From contig JAEUVM010000036.1 in the NCBI GenBank assembly GCA_016787125.1, positions 1-35,356 on the forward strand: a DNA stretch of 35,356 bases, given 5' to 3'. Position numbers and translations under genes: made by a program. This DNA comes from Chitinophagaceae bacterium (GTDB taxonomy: Bacteria > Bacteroidota > Bacteroidia > Chitinophagales > Chitinophagaceae). The notes beneath the pieces were generated by a model. It had not been told where the DNA came from, searched no databases, and saw only the letters and a program-made list of their open reading frames with translations. Shown here piece by piece: positions 7,547-16,403 of this stretch; position 1 is the stretch's first letter; each line of letters begins with the position of its first letter.

Positions 7547-9745
7547 ATGAAAGGACCCGGCCGCTTCTTTTTATGGATAGCCCTTCTTACTGCAGGTTTG
7601 CTTTTCAGCATTACTGTCGCACAGATCGTGACCCAGAAATCATTGTCGAGATTGCGTATAGGCAATATGCAGGCCACATCCGCTATTATGATGAACAACA
7701 GACTCCAGGAAATGGTAAACCTTGCGTTTGAGCTTGAGACGGCCATCCTTACAGAAAAGCAGCCGGGCCGTTTAGCTGCAAGAAGCGGTATACGGGATTC
7801 ATTGGCAAGACTCGAATACAATATCGGTATACTTGAAAAAACCTGGCCGGACAGCAGCCTTTCAGTTACGTTGCAAAAACTGGCTGGTTTTGTGAAAAGT
7901 CAGATAGCGATATCATTTTCCGTAATTAAAGCGGCTGATGAAAAGGACAGCCGCCTGCATGCACGGCTTGCCGATACTTTGCGAAGCAATCATTCAGGCG
8001 ACAGCATTTATACCTCTGCTATTTCATTTCAGAAACAACTGGAGCAAAACCTGAACCGGACAACCACCCGTAACAGTGATGTGGCCATCCAGCTGTCTTT
8101 TTTAAACAGGCTGCTGGCAGGTGTGGCATTGCTTGCAATCCTGATACTGGCCACCATCATCATCAGGCGGCAGGTAAAACAACTTGCATTGATAAGAGAC
8201 CTGGAAGCAGCCCGGAAAGCAGCCCTTCAATCGGCGGAGGCCAAAGACCAGTTCCTGGCCAATATGAGTCACGAAATAAGAACACCTCTGAATGCTATAA
8301 AAGGATTTGGAAGAATACTGAGTCAAACACCACTGACGGAAGAACAACAGCAGTATGCCTCCCTTATTGCAAAGGCCAGCAGGAACCTGCTTGCTATAGT
8401 GAATGATATTCTGGATTTCTCAAAGATAGAGGCAGGGAATCTCATACTGCAGAAGCTGAAGTTCAGCTTGCACGAAGTGATCAGGGAGGTGGAGTTGATG
8501 TTTAAGCAACAGGCGGCAGAGAAAGGGCTGATATTAACAGTGACCGGGTTACAAAATTTACCTGTTGCCGTACAGGGTGATCCCGAAAGGCTTCGGCAGA
8601 TACTGGTAAACCTGATCGGCAATGCCATCAAGTTTACCACAAAGGGTAAGGTAATATTATCGCTGAAGGTTGAAGCCGCAGAGCAGGCAGTGTATAAGAT
8701 AGGGTTTTCAGTAACAGATTCGGGGCCGGGTATTCCAGCGGGAAAAATGCAGCTCATTTTTGAAAGGTTTGAACAGCTCGATTATTCCTATACCCGTCAG
8801 CAAAGTGGCACCGGTCTCGGACTTGCCATTACCAAAAAACTGGTGGAAGCTATGGATGGGCGACTTACGGTAGGAAGTGAAGTGGGCAAAGGATCAACAT
8901 TTAATGTTGTGCTCCCGTTTGCGAAAGTGAAAAATGAACCTGGCCCGGAAACAATTGCAGGTGCAGCCCGATTACCAGGCAGCATCACATTGCAGGGCGT
9001 CCGGGTATTGGTGGCAGAGGATAATAAAATGAACCAGTTGCTGGTAAAGAACATCCTGGCAAAGTATGCCGCAGAGGTTGAAATTGAGGAAAACGGGGAA
9101 AATGCATTGGCAGCCGTTGTGAAAAAAAGCTATGATATAGTACTGATGGATGTGCAAATGCCCGGCATGGATGGAATTACAGCTACAAAAAAACTGAGGG
9201 AACAGGCCGGTTCTGTTATTCCGGTAATAGCAATGACGGCTCATGTGCTGCCGGGTGAACGTACCAGGTGCCTGGAAGCGGGGATGAATGATTTTCTCTC
9301 AAAGCCTCTTGACGAAGATGTATTAATTGAAATGATCACTAAGTACTGCAAAGCAAATGGTGACGATACAGACGGTAAAGCGCCTGCAGAAATGGCTGGC
9401 GGAATAAATATCAGCTACCTGCATATGGTGTGTGGAAATGACAGGGAAAAAATAAAAAGGGTGCTTGCTGAATTGCAGAAACAGATTCCTGCAGAAATAG
9501 AAATGCTCAGAAAAAGCATTATCCGGCCCGATGATATGGAATTGAAAAGGAGCTGCCACCATCTCAGGTCTACGTTGTCGCTCTTTTCCGAGGCAACGGC
9601 ACCTATGATTATATTGGATGAGCTGAGCAGGTTGCTGAGCAGAGGCAGCCGGCATGAAAAGTTAAAAGACGCAGGAGGCAGGCTGATCAGTGAACTGGGG
9701 AAAGCCACAAAACGACTGGATGAACTGATCAGCTTTTACAATTAA
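7547..9745 (+). CDS. Hybrid sensor histidine kinase (HisKA-HATPase-REC-Hpt)
   Basis: A 732-residue inner-membrane phosphorelay kinase. Two membrane helices (about 8-28 and 188-208) enclose a mostly helical periplasmic domain of about 155 residues, the size and position of a CHASE3-like sensor; I could not confirm that family. HisKA follows with H242 in MSHEIRTPLNAIKGF. The ATPase domain has the N box NLIGNAIKF, DSGPGIP and GTGLGLAI. A receiver domain (about 484-600) carries D535 in VLMDVQMPGMDG and the conserved lysine in LSKPLD. A C-terminal Hpt-like domain (about 630-730) has H671 in CHHLRSTLSLF, where the usual HxLKG reads HHLRS. The order His-Asp-His suggests transfer on to the LytTR regulator 9 nt upstream. 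Confidence 0.93.
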   Translation: MKGPGRFFLWIALLTAGLLFSITVAQIVTQKSLSRLRIGNMQATSAIMMNNRLQEMVNLAFELETAILTEKQPGRLAARSGIRDSLARLEYNIGILEKTWPDSSLSVTLQKLAGFVKSQIAISFSVIKAADEKDSRLHARLADTLRSNHSGDSIYTSAISFQKQLEQNLNRTTTRNSDVAIQLSFLNRLLAGVALLAILILATIIIRRQVKQLALIRDLEAARKAALQSAEAKDQFLANMSHEIRTPLNAIKGFGRILSQTPLTEEQQQYASLIAKASRNLLAIVNDILDFSKIEAGNLILQKLKFSLHEVIREVELMFKQQAAEKGLILTVTGLQNLPVAVQGDPERLRQILVNLIGNAIKFTTKGKVILSLKVEAAEQAVYKIGFSVTDSGPGIPAGKMQLIFERFEQLDYSYTRQQSGTGLGLAITKKLVEAMDGRLTVGSEVGKGSTFNVVLPFAKVKNEPGPETIAGAARLPGSITLQGVRVLVAEDNKMNQLLVKNILAKYAAEVEIEENGENALAAVVKKSYDIVLMDVQMPGMDGITATKKLREQAGSVIPVIAMTAHVLPGERTRCLEAGMNDFLSKPLDEDVLIEMITKYCKANGDDTDGKAPAEMAGGINISYLHMVCGNDREKIKRVLAELQKQIPAEIEMLRKSIIRPDDMELKRSCHHLRSTLSLFSEATAPMIILDELSRLLSRGSRHEKLKDAGGRLISELGKATKRLDELISFYN

Positions 9746-9755
9746 AATCAGAGAC

Positions 9756-10187
9756 ATGGGAGAAGAAATAAAGAATATACTAAAAGATGGAAAGGAATAC
9801 AATTTCCTGATCCCGGTAAAACAGGCACAACGTACAATTATCGCCATTTGGTTTATGGGTATCATCAATATTACTGTTGCAGTGGTTTACATATTTCAGC
9901 CGGATGCTGAAACAAGTAAAAAGCTGAACCAGTTTGCCACGACACCTGGAAGCAGCGGCAGGGTTCATTCAATAGACGAACTGCTGATTGCTCAGGATGA
10001 AACGGCTATGGCAGATAAAAAGGCTTTTGTAAACGGAGCGCTCCGGTTTCAGTGGCGAAACCCGGATCCGGATCTTAGCGAAGACAATAACAGAAATCTC
10101 ATATATAATAACATACTAAAAAAGAAATTACAGCGCCTGCCACGGGCTGCTAACCCTGATTTTTCAATAAGACCCGTTCCTCAATAA
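9756..10187 (+). CDS. Single-pass membrane protein of unknown function
   Basis: A 143-residue protein with a short charged N-terminus (1-25), one membrane helix (about 27-48, AIWFMGIINITVAVVYIF) and a polar tail of about 95 residues, rich in Asn, Asp and Lys. The topology is probably N-in with the tail in the periplasm. I recognise no domain. It lies 10 nt after the hybrid kinase and 10 nt before an OmpA-like lipoprotein, so it is almost certainly co-transcribed and probably part of the same system. It could be an adaptor between the outer-membrane or cell-wall component and the kinase's periplasmic domain. That is inference from position alone. Confidence 0.75.
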   Translation: MGEEIKNILKDGKEYNFLIPVKQAQRTIIAIWFMGIINITVAVVYIFQPDAETSKKLNQFATTPGSSGRVHSIDELLIAQDETAMADKKAFVNGALRFQWRNPDPDLSEDNNRNLIYNNILKKKLQRLPRAANPDFSIRPVPQ

Positions 10188-10197
10188 AACTTTTGCC

Positions 10198-11103
10198 ATG
10201 AAAATTCAATTTTGGTTATTTGCCGCAGCATTGTGTGCCGCCACTGCTTCCTGTACCGGAAACAGAAAGTTGCAGAACATTCAACAAGAAGTAAGCGATA
10301 TCAGCGAACAACAACGACGAGAGGCTGAAAAAATAAGAGATGTAAGATTGCTTAACGATACAAAGCTCAGGGAGAAAAAGACGGACAGTCTTGTACATGA
10401 GATTGTTGATATGACCATTGACAATTTTGCAGTTGAAGCAGGCTCACGGATAGCTGCCATAAAGCGGTTGGACAGTCTTATAAGCGATAAGCATAGCCTC
10501 AGGAATACCAGCAGGAAAAATATTCGGGCACAACTGGATAGCCTGATAGCATTAAATAGGGATAGTACCCGGCGATTAGCGGCCTTCCGGATGCTGGAGG
10601 ATGGCCTGAATAATACCAGTTATTCCCTGTTTAAGCTGGCCGCCTTTTTCGGACCAGGTAAATACAGTATACCACAAGGAAAGGAAACTGCGGCCGACAG
10701 TGCCTTTGCCCCTCTGATCGATTCGCTGATCAGTTTTTCTTCGAAATACCCCCAACTGCCGAAGAAGGCAACACTTGTAATACTCGGTTATGCAGACGGA
10801 ACCGGGTTTGATCCGAACAGTAACTTATATGTGGAATTAGAAAGACTGATGAATAAGAAGAATCTTTCGAAACAGGAGATGAATAAGAAACTCTCAGATC
10901 TGAGAGCACAATCATTGCTAAGACAGCTAAAAAAACAACTGGAAAGTAAGCTTGCAGGCAACAATACTGCGGGGGTTCTGGAAGTGAGTTTTATCGGGCA
11001 GGGAAGGGGAGAAGTATACCCTTTTCCTTTTATCAATGATTATAAAGAAGAGGATGAGAGAAGAAGAATTGTTCTTTGCTACTGGACAGTATTGCCGGTA
11101 TAA
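10198..11103 (+). CDS. Lipoprotein with a divergent OmpA-like peptidoglycan-binding domain
   Basis: A 301-residue envelope protein. The signal peptide ends in a lipobox-like TASC, making C19 the probable lipidated residue. Residues 25-60 are a charged helix, probably coiled coil. From about 150 the sequence follows the OmpA C-terminal fold: VILGYADGTGF matches the GxxDxxG motif, LSDLRAQSLLRQL matches LSxxRAxxV, and FIGQGRGEVYPF matches the GxGE...P motif. The Asp and Arg that contact diaminopimelate in OmpA domains are both kept. A lysine-rich insert of roughly 20 residues separates the first two motifs. It is the last gene of the signalling operon and probably anchors or senses cell wall. 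I saw no clear terminator directly after it. Confidence 0.8.
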   Translation: MKIQFWLFAAALCAATASCTGNRKLQNIQQEVSDISEQQRREAEKIRDVRLLNDTKLREKKTDSLVHEIVDMTIDNFAVEAGSRIAAIKRLDSLISDKHSLRNTSRKNIRAQLDSLIALNRDSTRRLAAFRMLEDGLNNTSYSLFKLAAFFGPGKYSIPQGKETAADSAFAPLIDSLISFSSKYPQLPKKATLVILGYADGTGFDPNSNLYVELERLMNKKNLSKQEMNKKLSDLRAQSLLRQLKKQLESKLAGNNTAGVLEVSFIGQGRGEVYPFPFINDYKEEDERRRIVLCYWTVLPV

Positions 11104-11295
11104 ACAGAATTGCCACCAGAGATATACTATAGTTGTAAACCAGATAATATGTTTTCCAAAGTTTAAAAACCTTTATCGATAAAATTCAGGCATTCAACGA
11201 CCAAGTTGCCATCTCCATCGAAAATTTCAGCAAGGGGTCTTAATTAGTTGTCTATTTGTGCAGGAAGTGTTTATGGTTAATTCCGGAACAAGGCT

Positions 11296-11366
11296 TCAAT
11301 GAGTATGACGTATAGGGCAATCACCGGATGTCGATCCGGAGACTCTCTTACTGAAATACTCATTGA
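11296..11366. ncRNA. Candidate structured RNA or cruciform (nested inverted repeat)
   Basis: TCAATGAGTAT (11296-11306) is exactly complementary to ATACTCATTGA (11356-11366). Inside, CCGGAT (11324-11329) pairs with ATCCGG (11334-11339) around a 4-nt loop. A possible transcript unit could run to the terminator at 11470. I recognise no known RNA family. It could also be a protein-binding palindrome or a mobile-element remnant. Confidence 0.4.
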
Positions 11367-11469
11367 CTGCCCCGGATTCTTTTTTAAAACGTATATATCT
11401 GAGAAAAACTAAATAGTGCGGGCATCAACCGTATTCGGCATTGCCCTCAATTAATTCCCTATGAAACGC

Positions 11470-11500
11470 AAAGCCCCTTTAATCCCGGGGCTTTGTTTTT
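11470..11500 (+). terminator. Intrinsic terminator in the intergenic region
   Basis: AAAGCCCC (11470-11477) and GGGGCTTT (11487-11494) form an 8-bp stem followed by gtttttt. It lies about 370 nt after the lipoprotein gene with no gene just before it, so it ends either a long 3' untranslated region or a separate short RNA. Confidence 0.7.
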
Positions 11501-11587
11501 TGTGAATGACAAGTATTGATAATCAATGCTAATCGTAATTTTACTACAGAAAATACGGTTTTTTTTGAGAAAAAGTTCGTGAAAAGC

Positions 11588-11618
11588 TTGCAAGTAAAAT
11601 AACTGCGTATTATGTTTG
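11588..11618 (+). promoter_or_regulatory. Promoter for the first T9SS cargo gene
   Basis: TTG at 11588-11590 and TATGTTTG at 11611-11618 are 20 nt apart, and the -7 box fits TAnnTTTG in full. The start site would be near 11625, leaving an unusually long leader of about 160 nt before the ATG at 11788. Confidence 0.5.
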
Positions 11619-11787
11619 ACCCAGAATCGAACAAATCCTAAGAAAGCAACGTAAATCCGACCCCTGAATCACTTTTCCTGCTAAGGGAATTTACTCCCGG
11701 CAGTTTTCAACACTCAAGTCGGTTTTCAGCGCAATCTGCGGACACATTCGATAACACTAATCGATCCTTAACCCTAAACGCAGTGTG

Positions 11788-14028
11788 ATGAAAACACTTC
11801 CTACAACAGCAATTTCTATTTTTAAAAAAGCTGTATTACTATTCACCTTCACCTTTTTTGCCATGCTGGCTAATGCTCAAACCTATACCTCACAGTCAGA
11901 TGGTATGTGGTCAAGTCCAACAACCTGGGCAGGCGGAGTTGTACCTCCGGCAACTATTTCGGCAGGGGTGACGGTAAACATCAACCACACCGTTACTATT
12001 AACAATAACAATGACCTGGTTATTTCAGGAACGCTGAAAGTGACAGGCGACACGCTGGTACTCGGATCTTCGTTTGTCAGCAAGAATATCAGGGTGCTCT
12101 CCACTGGTCAGCTAAGGGTTGCAAATGGCGGTATCACATATAATGCCGCCGGTGCTTCCACTTCCATATCTGCTGAAGGAGGAAAGATCGTATTTGAAAA
12201 TGCAACAGTTAATATCCCACGGGATTTTCTAGCCACACAGGGTGCCGCCAGAAAAGTACTCAACAGTACGGTCAAAATAGGAGGAAAGTATGACCTTGAC
12301 GGAACGCTGCTGAACCCTTCAGCCGATACGCTTAAATTTTCCTTTATCGAAACTAACCTGACTCAGGCGGGTGACTTTTATATTCATAACAACACCACGC
12401 TGCGGGTGGCCAATGCTTATATAAAGGTTAATAATGGTAACAACTTCAGAAATGACATTGGTGGAAAGATACAGGTACTGACAGATGCAAGCAGGAATAC
12501 GGGATTCGATTACCTGAAAGTAACGAAAGACCTCATAAATGACGGAAGCTGGAGTGCACGTATTGATGCAGCTTGTATTACGAGCAATATTTCTGGTGTT
12601 CAGATAGCAGATATCGACTTTACAAGAAGCCAGGATTGCTCCAATACACCTCAAATAGGTGCAGCGCCTGAGCTGATATTCAAAGATCCGGTACTTGTAT
12701 CCGGCACTCCGAATAAACAGGGGGCTATCTACCGTTTTGCAAACGTGACCACCGGTGTTGATGCGCAGATCAGGCTGAAGAAATTTTCCCGTAATGATAT
12801 CTTAATGAAGAATGCAGACCTCGATAGCCTTGGATGGCAAAAAGCTTTTCAGCCCCAGTTTGGCCTTTCCGGCAATGTGGCTCCCAACCAGAACTGGTAT
12901 ATCGACTTTGAACTGAAGTTCTACGAGGCGGGTACTAACACAATTAAAGTAATGCCTAAAGTAGATATGACAGCCCTTGATGTTGATGGCGACGGAGTAT
13001 CTATTACAGAGTATGCTTCTTTTCAGAATCCTTCAAATGTTTCTTATTCTACTATCAACAACCTGATGGAACAGACCACCAATCTTGTTGGTCAGACTTT
13101 CACCTGTCTTACAGATAATATTCCCACACTCCTCATCAGTTGTACTACATGCGGAGGCGATGGTAAAACCGGCATTTGGAACCTGGCTGAGTGCAATACC
13201 TGCGAAGGCACTGGTATACTGCATGCTGGTTGCCACCACGCTTTTGAAGGGGTAAATGCCAGCCATATCAATGGTCCTGTTACCAACTTTGTCAATATTG
13301 ATACAGCCGCAACACAGGTAATGGCTGTATACCAGTTTACCGACAGAAGTGTGATCAACTTCAGGTATGGAGCAAAGTCTGGTTCTGCCAGCAGCTCAGC
13401 AGGTATCCGCCTGAATTCATTGTGGTTCCGCCAGTTTAGCCTGGCGCCGGTTATCACTGTTGTATTGCCTGTAAAATTATTTTTATTCACTGCCACATTA
13501 GGCGAACAAAATAAAGCCCTGTTGAAATGGACAACGGCAACCGAAACTAACCTCAGTCATTTTGTAGTGGAAAGAAGCACCGATGGTGTAAACTACACAG
13601 ATGCAGGTATTGTATTCGCATTGGGCAACACTACAGAACAATCAAGCTATAACCTGGCCGACAATCTTTCTGGAATTACATCCTCTATAGTCTATTACAG
13701 GCTCCGTTCAATCGATAATGATGGAAAGAATTCTCTTTCTGAAGTCCGTATCATTCGCCTGAATAAAACTTCTTCACATACGATTAGTATCCAAACCTAT
13801 CCTAACCCGGTGACCACCGATCTCAGGATAACAATACCCGCTGACTGGCAAAATAAGAAAGTGGTTTACGAAGCCATAAGCCTCGGAGGCCAGGTGCTGA
13901 AACGTGTTGAAATGGCCAACAGCAGCCAGACAGAGGTAATGGGAGTGTCATCCCTGGCACCCGGAATGTATATTATAAGGGTTACCTGCCAGGGCCAAAG
14001 AGCTCAGCAAAAGGTTGTAAAACAATAA
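11788..14028 (+). CDS. Secreted protein with T9SS C-terminal sorting domain
   Basis: A 746-residue exported protein. The signal peptide (1 to about 31) ends in AMLANAQ. Residues 32-100 (GMWSSPTTWAGG, INHTVTI, SGTLKV) resemble the G8-like beta region seen at the start of many Bacteroidota surface proteins, and a repetitive beta-rich middle follows. Residues 449-490 hold two CxxCxGxG motifs at C452 and C469. A beta-sandwich module (about 565-660, LPVKLFLFTATL to VRIIRL) precedes the type A sorting domain, which starts at QTYPNPVTTDLRI and ends in QQKVVKQ. The product should cross the outer membrane by T9SS and be surface-attached or released. ATG 11788 was preferred over the GTG one codon earlier. 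Ligand or enzymatic activity is unknown. Confidence 0.88.
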   Translation: MKTLPTTAISIFKKAVLLFTFTFFAMLANAQTYTSQSDGMWSSPTTWAGGVVPPATISAGVTVNINHTVTINNNNDLVISGTLKVTGDTLVLGSSFVSKNIRVLSTGQLRVANGGITYNAAGASTSISAEGGKIVFENATVNIPRDFLATQGAARKVLNSTVKIGGKYDLDGTLLNPSADTLKFSFIETNLTQAGDFYIHNNTTLRVANAYIKVNNGNNFRNDIGGKIQVLTDASRNTGFDYLKVTKDLINDGSWSARIDAACITSNISGVQIADIDFTRSQDCSNTPQIGAAPELIFKDPVLVSGTPNKQGAIYRFANVTTGVDAQIRLKKFSRNDILMKNADLDSLGWQKAFQPQFGLSGNVAPNQNWYIDFELKFYEAGTNTIKVMPKVDMTALDVDGDGVSITEYASFQNPSNVSYSTINNLMEQTTNLVGQTFTCLTDNIPTLLISCTTCGGDGKTGIWNLAECNTCEGTGILHAGCHHAFEGVNASHINGPVTNFVNIDTAATQVMAVYQFTDRSVINFRYGAKSGSASSSAGIRLNSLWFRQFSLAPVITVVLPVKLFLFTATLGEQNKALLKWTTATETNLSHFVVERSTDGVNYTDAGIVFALGNTTEQSSYNLADNLSGITSSIVYYRLRSIDNDGKNSLSEVRIIRLNKTSSHTISIQTYPNPVTTDLRITIPADWQNKKVVYEAISLGGQVLKRVEMANSSQTEVMGVSSLAPGMYIIRVTCQGQRAQQKVVKQ

Positions 14029-14051
14029 TTTTCATATATCAGGGGTTCCGG

Positions 14052-14079
14052 CCGCCCTGCAGCTGCAGGGCGGTTTTTT
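14052..14079 (+). terminator. Intrinsic terminator after the T9SS cargo gene
   Basis: CCGCCCTGCAG and CTGCAGGGCGG (14052-14073) form a perfect 22-nt palindrome, followed by six T residues. It ends the cargo gene 24 nt after its stop. Confidence 0.9.
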
Positions 14080-14087
14080 AAAAACAA

Positions 14088-14119
14088 TTTGGTTTATAAC
14101 ATAAACTACTTTACGTTTG
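14088..14119 (+). promoter_or_regulatory. Promoter for the TonB receptor gene
   Basis: TTTG at 14088-14091 and TACGTTTG at 14112-14119 are separated by 20 nt, a full match to the Bacteroidota consensus. The leader to the ATG at 14138 would be only about 12-15 nt and has no Shine-Dalgarno sequence. Confidence 0.6.
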
Positions 14120-14137
14120 TGCTTTAAATTATGCTTT

Positions 14138-16393
14138 ATGAGATTTTCAAGGTTTGGCCTGCTTGCTTCTTTTTTATTATCCATTGCAGTGAGCAGTTAT
14201 GGGCAAACAACAATAAAAGGAGAAGTAAAGGATGGCAAGAACAACCCGGTAAGCGGGGCCAGCATTTCTATCAAGGACAGCTACGATGGGGCCACTTCCG
14301 ACTCTGCTGGAAAGTATTCCTTTAAAACAACGGAAAAAGGTCAGCAGGTACTTGTATTTTCCAATATCGGGTTTAAGACTGTTGAACAAACCATAAAGCT
14401 TGAAGGTGGTATCCTTACAATGAATGCCACACTGAAGCAGGAGATCAGCGAACTCACTGCTGTGGTGTTATCAGCCGGCACATTTGAAGCAAGTGACCGT
14501 AAAAGAGCCGCTGCAGTGCTTGACCCTATTGATATTGTAACCACGGCCAGTGCCAACGGAGACATTACCGGGGCGCTTAAAACGCTTCCGGGTGCACAAC
14601 AGGTAGGCGAAAGTGAAGGGCTTTTTGTACGCGGCGGAACCGCTTCCGAAACGAAAACATTTATTGACGGAACACTGGTAAATAATTTCTTTTTCAGCAG
14701 TGTGCCGAATATTGCACAGTTTGGCCGCTTCTCTCCGTTTATTTTTAAGGGCACAGTATTCAGCACCGGCGGATATTCCGCACTTTATGGCCAGGCGCTT
14801 TCATCAGCACTTATACTGGAGTCCATTGACCTTCCGGAACAATCATCCGCCAACCTTGGTATAAGCGTTTTAGGGGTCAGCCTGGGCTACCAGGGACTGG
14901 CCAAGGATAAAAAATCGTCGTATGGCTTCAGCTATAGCTTCACAGACCTGAGCCTGGCTTTTGCAGTAATCAAACAAAGACAGGATTATTCCAAAGTGCC
15001 TTCCTATCATAACGCAGATGCTAATTTCCGGATCAAAACTTCCAAAACCGGGATGCTGAAGTATTACGGATACTTTAGCAGTAATAAACTGGGATTTACC
15101 ACAACCAGTATAGACTCACTTGGGTACCTGGATAAATTCAATTTGTCAAATACAAACCATTACCACAACCTTGCGTGGAAGGAAAACCTGCCAAAGAAAT
15201 GGAAAATAAACCTCGGCCTTTCCTACACTAATAACACAGATGATATTAACGGCGCCATGCAGGATGAAGATAATAACGATGTGTTGCTAAGCGGACTCGA
15301 GGGTAAAACATTTGGTGTGGATACAAAGGGAAACTATTTCAATGCCAAGGCGGTTATAGAAAAGAAAATGAAAGGCCTCAGTGCTGTTCGGTTTGGGACA
15401 GAGTATAACTACAGTAAGGATAATTATACCTACACAGATTATTCAGGCAATAAATATCCCGGCGGGTTGAAGGAACATATTAATTCATTCTTTGCCGAGG
15501 CAGATGTATATGCCACCAACGACCTGGCTGTAAAAGGCGGTCTGCGGTTTGAGCATTCAGCACTACTTGGTAAAACCAACTTTGCCCCGCGGTTATCAGT
15601 GGCCTATAAACTTGGAAAAGGAAGCCAGGCATCATTAGCCTACGGAATTTTTTATCAGAACCCGGAACGGAAATACCTCCCTTCTCCCAATGAACTTTCT
15701 TTTATGAGGGCTGATCATTATATAGCCCAGTTCCAGAAGTCTATTAACCAGCAAACATTCAGGGCAGAAATATTTTATAAAAAGTATCATAACCTCTTAA
15801 AGACCGATTTGCTTGGTTTTACGGAGGCGGCTGTTAATAACAACGGCTTTGGTGATGCAAAAGGATTCGAGTTTTTCTGGAGGGATAAGAAAACGATCAA
15901 GAATTTTGACTACTGGATCTCTTATTCATACCTGGATACAAAAAGAGATTTCCTGAATTTTCCCTATGCGATCACACCCAACTTTGCTGCAAAGCATACA
16001 GCTTCATTGGTGACAAAGAAATTTGTACAGAAACTTAAGATGAATTTCAACGCATCTTATAATTACAGCAGTGGCCGACCTTATTACGATATCCGGAGAG
16101 ATGGCGCAGGGTATAAATTCAACGACCAGGGTACGGTGCCGGATTATCATAATATCAGTTTTTCGATAAACTATTTACCAAAAATCGGTAAAAAAGATGC
16201 AAAGTCATTTGCAGTATATGTGCTGCAGGTAAGTAATATATTCAACATCAGGCAAACCTACGGATACCAGTATTCCTACAACGGGTTGAGAAAACAGGAA
16301 ATAGTGCCGACATCAAGGATGTTTGTGTTCCTCGGTGCATTTATCAGTTTTGGTATAGACCGTACCCAGGAGGTAATTGATAACGGATTATAA
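14138..16393 (+). CDS. TonB-dependent outer-membrane receptor with carboxypeptidase-like domain
   Basis: A 751-residue outer-membrane importer. The signal peptide (1-22, ending SSYGQ) is followed by a carboxypeptidase regulatory-like domain (about 25-105, TTIKGEVKDGKNNPVSGASI). The plug domain comes next (about 125-240), with GALKTLPGAQQVGESEGLFVRGG and a GGYSALYGQAL segment. The rest is a beta-barrel with alternating aromatic strands ending in RMFVFLGAFISFGID. At about 750 residues it is shorter than SusC-type receptors (about 1000), and no SusD partner follows, so a glycan-uptake pair is unlikely. The substrate is not evident. The ATG at 14138 begins the signal peptide; the frame extends seven codons upstream into the promoter. 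A 2TM gene follows after 10 nt. Confidence 0.9.
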   Translation: MRFSRFGLLASFLLSIAVSSYGQTTIKGEVKDGKNNPVSGASISIKDSYDGATSDSAGKYSFKTTEKGQQVLVFSNIGFKTVEQTIKLEGGILTMNATLKQEISELTAVVLSAGTFEASDRKRAAAVLDPIDIVTTASANGDITGALKTLPGAQQVGESEGLFVRGGTASETKTFIDGTLVNNFFFSSVPNIAQFGRFSPFIFKGTVFSTGGYSALYGQALSSALILESIDLPEQSSANLGISVLGVSLGYQGLAKDKKSSYGFSYSFTDLSLAFAVIKQRQDYSKVPSYHNADANFRIKTSKTGMLKYYGYFSSNKLGFTTTSIDSLGYLDKFNLSNTNHYHNLAWKENLPKKWKINLGLSYTNNTDDINGAMQDEDNNDVLLSGLEGKTFGVDTKGNYFNAKAVIEKKMKGLSAVRFGTEYNYSKDNYTYTDYSGNKYPGGLKEHINSFFAEADVYATNDLAVKGGLRFEHSALLGKTNFAPRLSVAYKLGKGSQASLAYGIFYQNPERKYLPSPNELSFMRADHYIAQFQKSINQQTFRAEIFYKKYHNLLKTDLLGFTEAAVNNNGFGDAKGFEFFWRDKKTIKNFDYWISYSYLDTKRDFLNFPYAITPNFAAKHTASLVTKKFVQKLKMNFNASYNYSSGRPYYDIRRDGAGYKFNDQGTVPDYHNISFSINYLPKIGKKDAKSFAVYVLQVSNIFNIRQTYGYQYSYNGLRKQEIVPTSRMFVFLGAFISFGIDRTQEVIDNGL

Positions 16394-16403
16394 TTTTTAA
16401 AAA

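Larger units (their letters stand above)
11104..11784. other. Gene-poor intergenic region
   Basis: About 680 nt without a convincing gene. It contains an open stretch of 31 codons without a start (11148-11243), a nested inverted repeat at 11296-11366, a 37-codon ORF overlapping that repeat (11299-11412), a terminator at 11470-11500 and a promoter-like pair at 11588-11618. The terminator and the repeat suggest a short non-coding transcript or the remains of a lost gene. Confidence 0.6.

Noticed and set aside
11299..11412. 37-codon ORF over the nested inverted repeat
   Set aside because: It is short, has no protein-like pattern I recognise and is better explained by the repeat.
14138..16393. 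SusC of a glycan-use locus
   Set aside because: The receptor is too short and no SusD, glycosidase or sulfatase gene is nearby.
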